The notes under the pieces are model-generated. The model worked only from the letters and a program-made list of their open reading frames with translations. It was not told the DNA's origin and searched no databases. Positions 15,766-23,174 of a stretch of 38,064 bases of DNA are shown here, piece by piece. Positions within the stretch are counted from its first letter, which is position 1. Every line of letters begins with the position of its first letter. The position numbers and the translations under genes are program-made. This DNA is from Bacteroidota bacterium (GTDB taxonomy: Bacteria; Bacteroidota; Bacteroidia; Bacteroidales; JAIPAH01), in the NCBI GenBank assembly GCA_021767705.1, contig JAASSU010000005.1:1-38064 (forward strand), written 5' to 3'.

Positions 15766-16704
15766 TTATCTGTAATAATCTGTCATTTTATGCACCTGGT
15801 TGCTTAGCTCCTTTATATGCTCTGTTTTAATGCTTTGTTCTGGCTTGTTATACAGGTCTCTAATCAATTGTTTTGCCCTGGTGTAATATTCAGGCCTTGC
15901 AAAAGCTTTTGATTGTTTCAACTCCTCATCAATCATTTGCAATACATTGTTGAGGCCTATTTCTTTGATTCTCTCCGCTGCCAGGTGGTTTATTAAATCT
16001 TTCGGTTTGGCTTGCTTCAGGCCTTTTATATCGTTTCGCATATCGTTTATTTTATCAATCGTTTCAAATTCTTTTACCCAGCGGTTTATCATTTCAATGT
16101 AGAATCTATCAGAATATAAATCTTTTATTGTGATTTCTGGCTGGTTTAGCTGCCTGGTTAGCCTCTGGGTAAACCTCAATTCATAGCGCAATATATTTGA
16201 GTTCCGAAATTCAGAAGGAATATTTACACGCTTCTTTTTCAATTCTGCCAGCTTATTGTAGAAACATAGCACTCTCAGCGAGTTTGTATAATACAGGCTG
16301 CCTTTCTGTTCCAATCGAGTAAAGTATTTACTTTGCCCCAAATACTTTATATAATGCTCTGGGGGGTTGTTCAGGATGAAGTTCTGGCCAATATCTAAAC
16401 GGGTGACTTTGCCCTTTGAAATATTCCAGTGTAGCAGATCAGATATTTTTTCTATTGCTCTTTCGGTCTCGCTTCTGCCTAATACTTGCATATTATCATT
16501 CAGATAAAACTTTGGTAAACTGCCTTTCAGATGGTAGCTTTTTTCTGAAACTGATACTTTATAGTTTTTCAGGCTTCCACTTATCCAGGTTTCCCCGCTT
16601 GCATTGAAATGCTCTGAAACGTTGTCCAGGTGTTTACCAAATGAGGCCAAAAGGGATAGCCCCCTGGCCTCATTTCTTTCATAAATATTTACAGTGTCAT
16701 ACAT
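15766..16704 (-). CDS. Phage/plasmid replication initiator, G2P (Phage_CRI)-like
   Basis: A 312-residue protein resembling the replication protein gpII/G2P of filamentous phages and related plasmid initiators, which nick one strand at an origin to start rolling-circle replication. The clues are YHLKGSLPKFYLNDNMQVLG (residues 57-76), VTRLDIGQNFIL (100-111) and the probable catalytic-Tyr block CFYNKLAEL (147-155), in the order and spacing I know from this family. The C-terminal third is basic and helical. It lies at the left end of the integrated element. Such a gene means the excised circle may replicate. No coat or assembly genes accompany it. Confidence 0.7.
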   Translation of the reverse strand: MYDTVNIYERNEARGLSLLASFGKHLDNVSEHFNASGETWISGSLKNYKVSVSEKSYHLKGSLPKFYLNDNMQVLGRSETERAIEKISDLLHWNISKGKVTRLDIGQNFILNNPPEHYIKYLGQSKYFTRLEQKGSLYYTNSLRVLCFYNKLAELKKKRVNIPSEFRNSNILRYELRFTQRLTRQLNQPEITIKDLYSDRFYIEMINRWVKEFETIDKINDMRNDIKGLKQAKPKDLINHLAAERIKEIGLNNVLQMIDEELKQSKAFARPEYYTRAKQLIRDLYNKPEQSIKTEHIKELSNQVHKMTDYYR

Positions 16705-16772
16705 TGCTTATTGACAATTTTTGTAAATGAATCCAGCTTATTATTATAGGCTTTAAAGAATGCCTGAAACAT

Positions 16773-17015
16773 TCATTCATACCTTTTCTGGTATTCATCT
16801 ATACTTTCCTTGAAATAGGCTATAAACTCATCATACAAACTCATTTTTACGCCTTCAGGGATTTTCATTGTTTTTCTGTCTATATGGTGCCTTGCTCTCA
16901 AATAACGGTCAATCACTTTTTCAATGAAGTCTTCAGGCTCAATATTCCTTAGCTTCTCATCAAAATACCGTTCTCCTTCTGGGTTCTGCTCCCACTCATT
17001 ATTTAAATCGCTCAT
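16773..17015 (-). CDS. Small acidic hypothetical protein of the element
   Basis: An 80-residue protein that I do not recognise. It is charged and helical, with no signal peptide or cysteines: MSDLNNEWEQNPEGERYFDE at the start and FIAYFKESIDEYQKRYE at the end. Its first 17 bases overlap the end of the upstream 199-residue gene, and the replication gene follows 68 bp downstream, so it is probably translated from the same message. A role in replication control is only a guess from position. Confidence 0.6.
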   Translation of the reverse strand: MSDLNNEWEQNPEGERYFDEKLRNIEPEDFIEKVIDRYLRARHHIDRKTMKIPEGVKMSLYDEFIAYFKESIDEYQKRYE

Positions 17016-17598
17016 ATTCCAGATTTTTATAGTTATAAAATGGTTTGCTTTGCTGCCTGCATTCGCTTAAAACCTCATCATATTTGCCAGAAATCAGATT
17101 TCTAAGGTGCTGGTCTTGGTTTTGGTCTCCTTCAGGAATTATCAAAACCTCCAATTCTGAATAATCGCGTTCGATTATCATTAAAAATAAATCGTTTCTG
17201 AAAGTGTAAAATGGGTTAGCAACCTTCTTTTCCTCTCCCAGTGTCTTTTTATCAGGTAGATTGCCAAAAGCCAATTGTTTTACCCCTGGGCTATACTCAT
17301 AAAATATACTTGTGATATTATACGTTTTTCCTTTTACAGATTTCTGCAATTGATATTTAGCCCTTCTTATTCTTGGCACCTTTGGATCATAGTTTGCTGG
17401 CCTTACCGTAAAAGATAACATGCCCTTTGTTTTGCCTTTTTGAGGCAGGCAAAAATCAAAACCTTTCCAGCTAATCGGATTGAAAGACAGGATGCAATCT
17501 AAACGGGTGTTTTTGGGGTTCCGCTCTATTTTGTGGCTCTGCTTTACCTCATCAGGCAAAACTATAAACTTGAAATATGCTATTGCTTTGCTATTCAT
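16999..17598 (-). CDS. Hypothetical protein of the element (199 residues)
   Basis: Not recognised. A soluble protein with no signal peptide or membrane segment. The first half is basic and beta-rich (GMLSFTVRPANYDPKVPRIR), the second more helical. Its start overlaps the end of the HTH gene by 4 bp (ATGA-type overlap) and its end overlaps the next gene by 17 bp, so the HTH, this gene and the 80-residue gene form one translational chain ending at the replication gene. Confidence 0.65.
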   Translation of the reverse strand: MNSKAIAYFKFIVLPDEVKQSHKIERNPKNTRLDCILSFNPISWKGFDFCLPQKGKTKGMLSFTVRPANYDPKVPRIRRAKYQLQKSVKGKTYNITSIFYEYSPGVKQLAFGNLPDKKTLGEEKKVANPFYTFRNDLFLMIIERDYSELEVLIIPEGDQNQDQHLRNLISGKYDEVLSECRQQSKPFYNYKNLEYERFK

Positions 17599-17891
17599 TT
17601 TGCCCCCCTTTCTGAATTGGTAGTTACATACTTCAAAGCCTCTGTTTCGGTTTCTGCCTGGGTGTTTACTTTGTTTTGTTGCAGCCAGTCCAGAAGCTCC
17701 GATTTATTGAAATAGTTCATTTTGCCCCTGGGCTTGAAATGCGGAATTTCCCCGTTTGCGCAAAGCTTATACAGATAGCTCTTTGATAGCCCCGTAAATT
17801 TTGCTGCTTCATTGAAGGTTAAAACCTCCTTTTGATTTTCGGTTAACAGGCTTTCAATCCTGGTTAACCTTTCTTTAATGGATTTTTCCAT
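17595..17891 (-). CDS. Excisionase-like helix-turn-helix protein
   Basis: A 98-residue protein with a MerR/excisionase-type winged HTH (helix_turn_helix_17 family) at residues about 24-70: VLTFNEAAKFTGLSKSYLYK, then IPHFKPRGKMNYFNKSELLDWL. Residues 1-22 are probably a short helix. In integrative elements such proteins direct excision with the integrase or regulate the operon. It is the first gene of the chain leading to the replication gene. About 150 bp separates it from the next gene upstream (18042). Confidence 0.8.
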   Translation of the reverse strand: MEKSIKERLTRIESLLTENQKEVLTFNEAAKFTGLSKSYLYKLCANGEIPHFKPRGKMNYFNKSELLDWLQQNKVNTQAETETEALKYVTTNSERGAK

Positions 17892-18041
17892 TTTGAATGA
17901 ATTTTAATTTTACAAAATGGAAAGGCCTTTCCTTTATTTACTATGAATTCATGGGGCTAAACTACTATCAGAAAAGAATGGAAAAAAGGTTGAAATAGTT
18001 GATTTCAACTAATGTCAACCAATTATAATGCTGGTTTTCTG

Positions 18042-18893
18042 CTATATATCTTTTAATGTTTCTCTTATTTCTTTTTGCAACTCTTTGCTGAGTTTTTCAG
18101 TTCTTTTCTTGCGGGTGTTTAATAAATTCTCGTTAAACGGTTCTCCTTCTTTATCAAAGAAACACGCTTTAAACCTTTGAATACTGAAATGGTTTTCCTC
18201 CGCTATTGGTTTTGGATCATCGTGACTTTGTAATTTTTCGATAAAATACAAAGGTTCTGCGGGATTTGTTGATTGCCAAATGATAGGCTTTATTTCATCA
18301 ATGGGCTTTCCATCAAAAACGGCTTTGAAAATCAAATAATGAGTTTTATTTTCATCAATAAATTTCTTTGAAACCAGGTTATTGTATAGCTTTTTCAGTA
18401 AACTAAATTTAAATTTCCATTTGTAGGAATACAGATTTTTTTTGCCTTGCTTTTCAGCTATCGTGTAATTGTTAAAACTACTGTGGGGTAAATACTCCTT
18501 TACAAGCTTTTTATATGCCTCCCTTTGTACCAAATTTGAATCTAAGGACAAAATTTGTTCTAAAATCTCACTTATTAAGTCCTCATAAGAATCAATAAAT
18601 TCATGTAAAATATAGGCTTGTTTATCGTTTCCCTTATACGATTCACTTTGTATTTTTTCCTGTATGCCATTAAGCAAACTTATGTTATCCAAAAGCTTTT
18701 CTAAGTAAGAAATAGACAGGTTTAACGCATAGTCAGGTTGGAAATCTAACAAATTAGTTAGCTTTACAATTACTCCATTTTGATATTGTTCTGTTATTGC
18801 AAGATGCTCTTTTAAATCTCTATCGTATAATTTATAATAGCCCTCTCTTTTTACCTCAGCAATACACTGTATATAGTTTGATATTGTTCTCAT
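18042..18893 (-). CDS. Hypothetical element protein following the integrase
   Basis: A 283-residue, lysine-rich, helical protein that starts 2 bp after the integrase stop and is surely cotranscribed with it. I do not recognise it firmly. The C-terminal part (KFSLLKKLYNNLVSKKFID ... FKAVFDGKPIDEIKPIIWQ ... LYFIEKL ... CFFDKEGEPF) has the general pattern of proteins encoded beside integrases in Bacteroidota islands, and faintly of RteC from conjugative transposons (a regulator of excision). That similarity is by eye only. Confidence 0.65.
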   Translation of the reverse strand: MRTISNYIQCIAEVKREGYYKLYDRDLKEHLAITEQYQNGVIVKLTNLLDFQPDYALNLSISYLEKLLDNISLLNGIQEKIQSESYKGNDKQAYILHEFIDSYEDLISEILEQILSLDSNLVQREAYKKLVKEYLPHSSFNNYTIAEKQGKKNLYSYKWKFKFSLLKKLYNNLVSKKFIDENKTHYLIFKAVFDGKPIDEIKPIIWQSTNPAEPLYFIEKLQSHDDPKPIAEENHFSIQRFKACFFDKEGEPFNENLLNTRKKRTEKLSKELQKEIRETLKDI

Positions 18894-18895
18894 TT

Positions 18896-20068
18896 CTACA
18901 ATTCTATTTCAGGTAGGTTATTGACTGCTTTTTTCTTTAGTTCATCAACTAAGTGAGTGTATTTCTGGGTATGCTTCAGGCTGGTATGGCCTAAAAGACT
19001 ACTTACCGTTTTTATATCGGTTTGGTTTATCAGTAGGTTTGTAGCAAAAGAATGTCTTGCAGAATGCCAGGTTATATTCTTACTGATTTCCGCGTTTTGT
19101 ACCCAGGCTTTTATTGTTTTCAGGCTTCCAGATAAAGAAGGCAGGGTAAAAATATTTTCCTCTGGTTTACCTTTCCCCAGCTTCAGCAAAATATTCTTAG
19201 CGTTGCTATTTAAATCAATGTAGATGATCGCATTCGATGAGGTTTTGGCAACTTTGGCCTGGGTTAGTTTTATCTGGCCTTTGTCTAAATCAATGTTTTT
19301 CCACTTCAAAGCCTTTGCATCTACATGCCTCAGGCCGGTATTGATACAGAAAAAGAAAGCCAGTCTTACATGTTCGTGCGAACATCTGGCTTTTGCCAGC
19401 TTTTCCACTTCTGCCAGTGTTAAAATATCTTTCTTAATGCCTCCCTGTCTTGTTACTTTCACCTCATCAGCGGGGTTAACATTAAATATCCTGTCTTTTG
19501 TGGCTTGCTTGCAAAGCTTCTTAAACTTGGTAAAATAATTATAGGGGGTTTCCCCGTTCAAATGGGTTTGTAAGTAGTTCCTGAAACGGATAACAAAGGC
19601 CTCATCTATTTGGTTAGATGTGATAAACTCCTCATTCGTGAAGGCTTTAAAATATTTGTGGCAGGCTATAACTAAACGTTTGTCTTTATTCTCATAGGTA
19701 TCTACAAAATTCTGAAAGTAGTCCTGAAAATTTATTTTCTTTCGATAAGGGTTTGGCAGGCCTTCAATATCATTATTAAATATTTCTTCTCTCTTTGCTC
19801 TGATTGATAAGGCTAAATCTAAGTTACTTTTGTTTCTTTGCCTCTCCTCTGGGTTCTGGGGGCTTTCTTTCTGGTAAATGTTCAGGTACTCATATTTACG
19901 CTGTACTTTGGCCTTTCCCTTTGCATCTTTAACGGTTCCCAGGTAGTAATCCAAATACAAAGAAATATAGCCCTTGCTCCTTCTTTTGCCTCTCAGCTTT
20001 ACTTTAAAGCCTTTGCCAGGGGTATAATTAATAGTTCCCCTTTGATTGGAATTAGTTGATTTTGCCAT
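18896..20068 (-). CDS. int: Tyrosine recombinase (integrase) of the element
   Basis: A 390-residue site-specific tyrosine recombinase. The catalytic residues are all visible: Arg247 in NTGLRHVDA, His335-x-x-Arg338 in WHSARHSFA, His361 in LLGHTSLKHT and the nucleophile Tyr370 in QKYTHL. Residues about 1-105 form a basic arm-binding and linker region, and 110-200 a SAM-like core-binding domain, as in Bacteroidota mobile element integrases. Its gene reads away from the right att site and lies about 220 bp from it. A minus-strand -7 box (20095-20102) precedes it, and one putative arm site (20077-20090) overlaps the expected transcript start, suggesting autoregulation. Confidence 0.95.
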   Translation of the reverse strand: MAKSTNSNQRGTINYTPGKGFKVKLRGKRRSKGYISLYLDYYLGTVKDAKGKAKVQRKYEYLNIYQKESPQNPEERQRNKSNLDLALSIRAKREEIFNNDIEGLPNPYRKKINFQDYFQNFVDTYENKDKRLVIACHKYFKAFTNEEFITSNQIDEAFVIRFRNYLQTHLNGETPYNYFTKFKKLCKQATKDRIFNVNPADEVKVTRQGGIKKDILTLAEVEKLAKARCSHEHVRLAFFFCINTGLRHVDAKALKWKNIDLDKGQIKLTQAKVAKTSSNAIIYIDLNSNAKNILLKLGKGKPEENIFTLPSLSGSLKTIKAWVQNAEISKNITWHSARHSFATNLLINQTDIKTVSSLLGHTSLKHTQKYTHLVDELKKKAVNNLPEIEL

Positions 20069-20076
20069 TGTTTTAC

Positions 20077-20090
20077 CTTTGTGTCTCTTA
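20077..20090 (-). repeat. Putative arm-type site near the integrase start
   Basis: TAAGAGACACAAAG on the minus strand; the same GAGACACAAA core as the other arm sites. It lies about 10 bp before the integrase ATG. Confidence 0.5.
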
Positions 20091-20094
20091 TCTA

Positions 20095-20102
20095 CAAATA
20101 TA
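20095..20102 (-). promoter_or_regulatory. -7 box of the integrase gene
   Basis: TATATTTG on the minus strand, 26 bp upstream of the ATG. No -33 TTG at the right spacing. Confidence 0.5.
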
Positions 20103-20130
20103 GTAAATAAATGATAGTTAATAGCTTATC

Positions 20131-20152
20131 GAGACACAAAATAGACACAAAA
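20131..20152 (+). repeat. Putative integrase arm-type site, right end
   Basis: Exact 22-bp copy of 15448-15469 (begins GAGACACAAAATAGACAC), in the same orientation, about 140 bp inside the right att repeat. Confidence 0.6.
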
Positions 20153-20246
20153 TTCAATAAAATAAGGGTTAAAACGGGATAATAACAGACAATCAGAAAG
20201 GGCTTGGAATCTCTGTAATTAATTGATATATTTGCAATTGTATTGC

Positions 20247-20260
20247 TTTTGTGTCTCTTA
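20247..20260 (-). repeat. Putative arm-type site adjacent to attR
   Basis: TAAGAGACACAAAA on the minus strand, inverted relative to 20131-20152. It is followed by CAAAACGCAAT (20262-20272), which is also found at the left end (15465-15475). Confidence 0.5.
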
Positions 20261-20289
20261 GCAAAACGCAATATTTGGGGGTTAATTTA

Positions 20290-20340
20290 TAGCCCCCGCT
20301 ACTATTAAAGGCCTGTTAAACTTTGTTTTTCAGGCCTTTT
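20290..20340 (+). repeat. attR: 51-bp direct repeat
   Basis: Exact copy of 15388-15438: the last 12 bases of the tRNA gene plus the terminator hairpin. It marks the right end of the element and the return to ancestral sequence. Confidence 0.95.
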
Positions 20341-20356
20341 TTTATATCTTTATCTG

Positions 20357-20503
20357 ATGTTTACTGTGTATGTATTATACTCCGAAAAATATGATCGCCT
20401 TTACATCGGGTTTACCTCTAACCTTGAAAACAGACTGCTTTCTCACAATTATTTATCCATAAAAGGGCATCATCTCTTGCCAACATTAAACTCTGATTCT
20501 TAA
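20357..20503 (+). pseudogene. Truncated GIY-YIG endonuclease-like gene
   Basis: A 48-codon frame starting MFTVYVLYSEKYDRLYIGFT followed by SNLENRLLSHNYLSIKGHH. This is the N-terminal half of the small stand-alone GIY-YIG (UPF0213-like) proteins common in Bacteroidota: VYV and YIG core strands and the conserved Arg in LENRLLSH. After GHH it diverges (LLPTLNSDS, then stop) and the second half of the domain (the Glu-bearing helix region) is missing; full-length relatives have about 80-100 residues. A remnant is likely. It lies directly past the right att site, so it was the original neighbour of the tRNA. Confidence 0.7.
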
Positions 20504-20510
20504 AATACCC

Positions 20511-20518
20511 TAATTTTG
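20511..20518 (+). promoter_or_regulatory. -7 box for deoC
   Basis: TAATTTTG; transcription would begin near 20522, only about 12 nt before the preferred ATG at 20534, which excludes the TTG at 20516 as a start codon. Confidence 0.55.
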
Positions 20519-20533
20519 CAAAAAATGTGCACT

Positions 20534-21382
20534 ATGAATTTCATCAATAATATCAAACCAGTCGATCAACAGGGAATTAATAAAAGACTTGTAAGTATTT
20601 TTGAAACCGATAACTTTCCAAAAAACAATCAATCACTTCTGAAAGAAATCGTGTCCTTCATTGACCTTACTACCCTTAACGGGGATGACACACAGGAGAA
20701 GGTCGTTGCATTGTGCAACAAAGCCATCGAAACGGAAGATCTGGAGCAAGGCATTCCTAAAGTGGCCGCCATTTGTGTATATCCTAACTTTTCGAAGCTT
20801 GTATCCGAAAAGCTAAAGAAAACAAACATAAAAACAGCAGTGGTTGCCACCGGATTTCCTTCGGGGCAGACTTTCAGAGAGGTTAAGCTTTTGGAAGTTA
20901 AAAAGGCTGTTGAAGAGGGTGCTGAAGAGATTGACATGGTAATCTCAAGAGGGGTATTCCTTGAAAAGAATTACCAGGAAGTATTTAATGAGATAAAAGA
21001 AGTAAAAAAGGCCTGTGGAGAAGCACATTTGAAAGTTATTCTTGAAACCGGAGAATTGGAAAACCTCAACCAGGTAAAAATCGCCTCGCATATCGCTATG
21101 GAAGCTGGAGCTGATTTTATAAAAACCTCAACCGGAAAAATCAAGCCGGCAGCTACTACAGATGCCTTCCTGGTGATGACAGATGCGATTAAAGAGTTTT
21201 ATAAACGCACCGGAAAGAAAATCGGTATAAAACCTGCCGGCGGAATATCGGATACAGAAACCGCCCTTAAGTATTATGCCATCGTGAAAGAAAACCTGGG
21301 CCAGGGATGGCTCAACAACAAACTATTCAGAATAGGTGCCAGCAGCCTGCTCAATAAATTATTGCAATCCATAAAGAAATAA
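20534..21382 (+). CDS. deoC: Deoxyribose-phosphate aldolase
   Basis: Cleaves 2-deoxyribose 5-phosphate to glyceraldehyde 3-phosphate and acetaldehyde in deoxynucleoside catabolism. About 282 residues, TIM barrel. Visible: IDLTTLNGDDT at the N-terminal strand, AAICVYPNF (Cys and Tyr block), VATGFPSGQTFREVK, EIDMVISRGVF, KVILETGEL, and ADFIKTSTGKIKPAATTDAF with the Schiff-base Lys, then IGIKPAGGI with the second Lys. This is the longer, eukaryote-like DERA type. ATG codons at 20525 and 20534 are both possible; the -7 box at 20511-20518 favours the later one. A TTG-N20-TAATTTTG promoter for the next gene overlaps its 3' end. Confidence 0.93.
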   Translation: MNFINNIKPVDQQGINKRLVSIFETDNFPKNNQSLLKEIVSFIDLTTLNGDDTQEKVVALCNKAIETEDLEQGIPKVAAICVYPNFSKLVSEKLKKTNIKTAVVATGFPSGQTFREVKLLEVKKAVEEGAEEIDMVISRGVFLEKNYQEVFNEIKEVKKACGEAHLKVILETGELENLNQVKIASHIAMEAGADFIKTSTGKIKPAATTDAFLVMTDAIKEFYKRTGKKIGIKPAGGISDTETALKYYAIVKENLGQGWLNNKLFRIGASSLLNKLLQSIKK

Positions 21383-21392
21383 TCTAATTTTG
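21362..21392 (+). promoter_or_regulatory. Promoter for the thioredoxin-like gene
   Basis: TTG at 21362-21364 (inside the deoC 3' end), 20 bp, then TAATTTTG at 21385-21392. Confidence 0.45.
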
Positions 21393-21435
21393 ATATCTAA
21401 TTATGTATTTTGTTGAATTTATTGAATGAATATTT

Positions 21436-22023
21436 ATGAAGAAGGTAATAATCATTGGGCTTCTGGCCCTCCTGTCGCTTTCCGTATCATCACAAACCAT
21501 TCTTGAGGAGGCTGTTAATTTCAGTGTCAAAGATGTTGAGGGCAACACCATTGAGCTGTTTGAAATTCTTGATGATGGAAACATCGCGGTAATTGACTTT
21601 TACCGTACCGATTGTGGATATTGTAATATCTATGCCCCAAATTTCCAGGAAGCATTTGAGGCTTTTGGTTGCAACACCAGCAATGTGTTTTTTTACACCA
21701 TCGATCAGGGCCACACCAACACTGAGGTAATCGCCTTCGAAAGCCAGCACGGACTGGGAATGCAGTGTGCCAGCGGTCTTGAAGGCAATGGTGATGAAGC
21801 TTTTGAATTGTACAACATTCTCTCAACACCGACCATGATTGTTATTAAACCAGACCGTGAGATCAGTACGCAATACATGTGGCCCCCTGAAACAGACACC
21901 ATTATCAATCATGTGGAAGCGGCAGGAGGCATTCAGGCACCCTGCGCCACAAGCAATGATAACGGAATTAAAGAGCAAGCCTTATCGGTTTTCCCTAATC
22001 CGGCCACCTCATTTTTAACATAG
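21436..22023 (+). CDS. Secreted thioredoxin-like protein, frameshifted before its T9SS tail
   Basis: A signal peptide (residues 1-20, MKKVIIIGLLALLSLSVSSQ) is followed by a TlpA/AhpC-type thioredoxin fold: VKDVEGNTIELFEIL, the strand IAVIDFYRTDCGYC with CGYC at Cys60/Cys63, and the cis-Pro region ILSTPTMIVI. Such exported proteins act in disulfide exchange or reduction outside the cytoplasm. The frame then enters a T9SS sorting domain (EQALSVFPNPATSF) but stops at 22021-22023. The rest of that domain continues in the -1 frame (22011-22196). One extra T in the T5 run at 22012-22016 would fuse the two parts. As read, the product lacks its secretion signal tail. Confidence 0.85.
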   Translation: MKKVIIIGLLALLSLSVSSQTILEEAVNFSVKDVEGNTIELFEILDDGNIAVIDFYRTDCGYCNIYAPNFQEAFEAFGCNTSNVFFYTIDQGHTNTEVIAFESQHGLGMQCASGLEGNGDEAFELYNILSTPTMIVIKPDREISTQYMWPPETDTIINHVEAAGGIQAPCATSNDNGIKEQALSVFPNPATSFLT

Positions 22024-22196
22024 AAGGAGTTGGGGCAAATGGAACAGTCAAAGTATACGACCATACCGGAAGAAAGGTGCTGGAAACCCAAAAATCACAA
22101 TATATTACAGTAAGCAGCCTGCAAGGTGGCATATATTTTGTAACTTTCAGCTCGGATGGGATGACCAGAAAAAAAACCAGGTTAATCATAAAATAA
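22011..22196 (+). pseudogene. Detached T9SS C-terminal domain of the thioredoxin-like protein
   Basis: In the -1 frame relative to the upstream gene: FNIEGVGANGTVKVYDHTGR, then KVLETQKSQYITVSSL, then GGIYFVTFSSDGMTRKKTRL, ending LIIK and a stop. This is the second half of a type A sorting domain, of the same build as the one ending the nuclease at 9829. There is no start codon or promoter of its own. Confidence 0.8.
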
Positions 22197-22208
22197 AACC
22201 TTAAGAAC

Positions 22209-22631
22209 ATGAAACGATTTTCTTTTTTATTTGGAATGTTAATGATTTTGGCCTTGCCTCTTTTGAACAGTTGCGAAGAGGTGGAAGGTGATGAGGAGGT
22301 AACGGATCCTCGTGAAGCTTTTGTTGGCGAATGGAATTGTGACGAAGAACTGGCCAAACGCGATAATTATCGTGTAAACATTCAGCTCGACAGCGACAAC
22401 AGCAGCCAGGTTCTTTTATATAACTTTGGACTTATGGGTTCGAGCGAAGCTGCCGAAGGAATTGTGGGGGGCGATGATATAGAGGTACCCTTACAAAACA
22501 TGGCCAATGGATGGTCGGCCGACGGCAACGGAACCATGGTAGATGCCAACACCATCGAGTGGACTTACACGCTCACCGACGGTGCTGATCGTTACGACTA
22601 CATTGCCGTTTACACTTTAGTAAACAAGTAA
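22209..22631 (+). CDS. Lipocalin-like lipoprotein, hypothetical
   Basis: A 140-residue lipoprotein: signal peptide MKRFSFLFGMLMILALPLLN with lipobox LLNSC (Cys22), then an acidic linker (EEVEGDEEVTDP). The rest is beta-rich, AFVGEWNCDEELAK at the start and IEWTYTLTDGADRYDYIAVY at the end, as in the small lipocalin-like or META-like barrel lipoproteins of Bacteroidota. It starts 12 bp after the end of the detached T9SS domain, so it was probably the second gene of that unit. Ligand unknown. Confidence 0.75.
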   Translation: MKRFSFLFGMLMILALPLLNSCEEVEGDEEVTDPREAFVGEWNCDEELAKRDNYRVNIQLDSDNSSQVLLYNFGLMGSSEAAEGIVGGDDIEVPLQNMANGWSADGNGTMVDANTIEWTYTLTDGADRYDYIAVYTLVNK

Positions 22632-22639
22632 AAACTAAA

Positions 22640-22662
22640 CCCCCGGACTGACAGTTCGGGGG
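22640..22662. terminator. Hairpin between convergent genes
   Basis: CCCCCGGACT-GAC-AGTTCGGGGG: strong stem with one G:T pair, followed by CTTAAATT. The T-tract is poor, but the position between convergent genes (22631 and 22695) suggests termination. Confidence 0.5.
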
Positions 22663-22694
22663 CTTAAATTCATTTTGACGAAATTCTTAATCAA

Positions 22695-23174
22695 TTAGTT
22701 TATTTCATCCTTCACATCCATCCTCAAATCAATTTTCTTCTTTTCAGTATCCTTTTCCTTCTCTTCTTTCGTTTCCACCCTTTTTTCCTTTTGCTCCTGC
22801 TCACGCTCACGCTCCATTTTGTTGAGTTCGGTAATTACCTGTTCATAAATCTCGTCCATCTCTCCAAGATTTTGCTGGTAATAATACATGCTGGTATCGA
22901 AGGTTTTCTTGTTGATTTCATGTTTTTCAAAAACTTTCTGGTAATACGCATCCGTAAGCCCTTCAACATTCTTTCCTTTACCCCGTATCCGAGTGAGAAC
23001 AGCCTCGGCTAAGTGAACATCGACAAGCACATCCACCATTTTGTTCTTATCCAACACCTTGTTTGGCTTTTCTGAATCACCTCCCGAGCAGGAGGCTATT
23101 GTCAAGGTCGTGAAAAAGCTAAGAAATATCAGGAATTTATAAACAAGCTGGTTCATTGCAGTTTTTATAGCCAT
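22695..23174 (-). CDS. DUF4296-type lipoprotein
   Basis: A 159-residue protein with a signal peptide and lipobox TIASC, then the DUF4296 pattern: MVDVLVDVHLAEAVLTRIRG, then DAYYQKVFEKHEINKKTFDT, then SMYYYQQNLGEMDEIYEQVI. The C-terminal 40 residues are a highly charged Lys/Glu coiled tail that looks like low-complexity sequence. The family is Bacteroidota-specific and of unknown function. Its ATG overlaps the recQ stop (TAATG), so it is translationally coupled to recQ. An alternative start six codons later (MNQLVYKF) is equally good as a signal peptide. Confidence 0.8.
   Translation of the reverse strand: MAIKTAMNQLVYKFLIFLSFFTTLTIASCSGGDSEKPNKVLDKNKMVDVLVDVHLAEAVLTRIRGKGKNVEGLTDAYYQKVFEKHEINKKTFDTSMYYYQQNLGEMDEIYEQVITELNKMEREREQEQKEKRVETKEEKEKDTEKKKIDLRMDVKDEIN

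Noticed and set aside
22005..22025. Programmed -1 frameshifting in the thioredoxin-like gene
   Set aside because: The shift site reads A TTT TTA, which does not fit the X XXY YYZ slippery pattern; a mutation or sequencing error is simpler.
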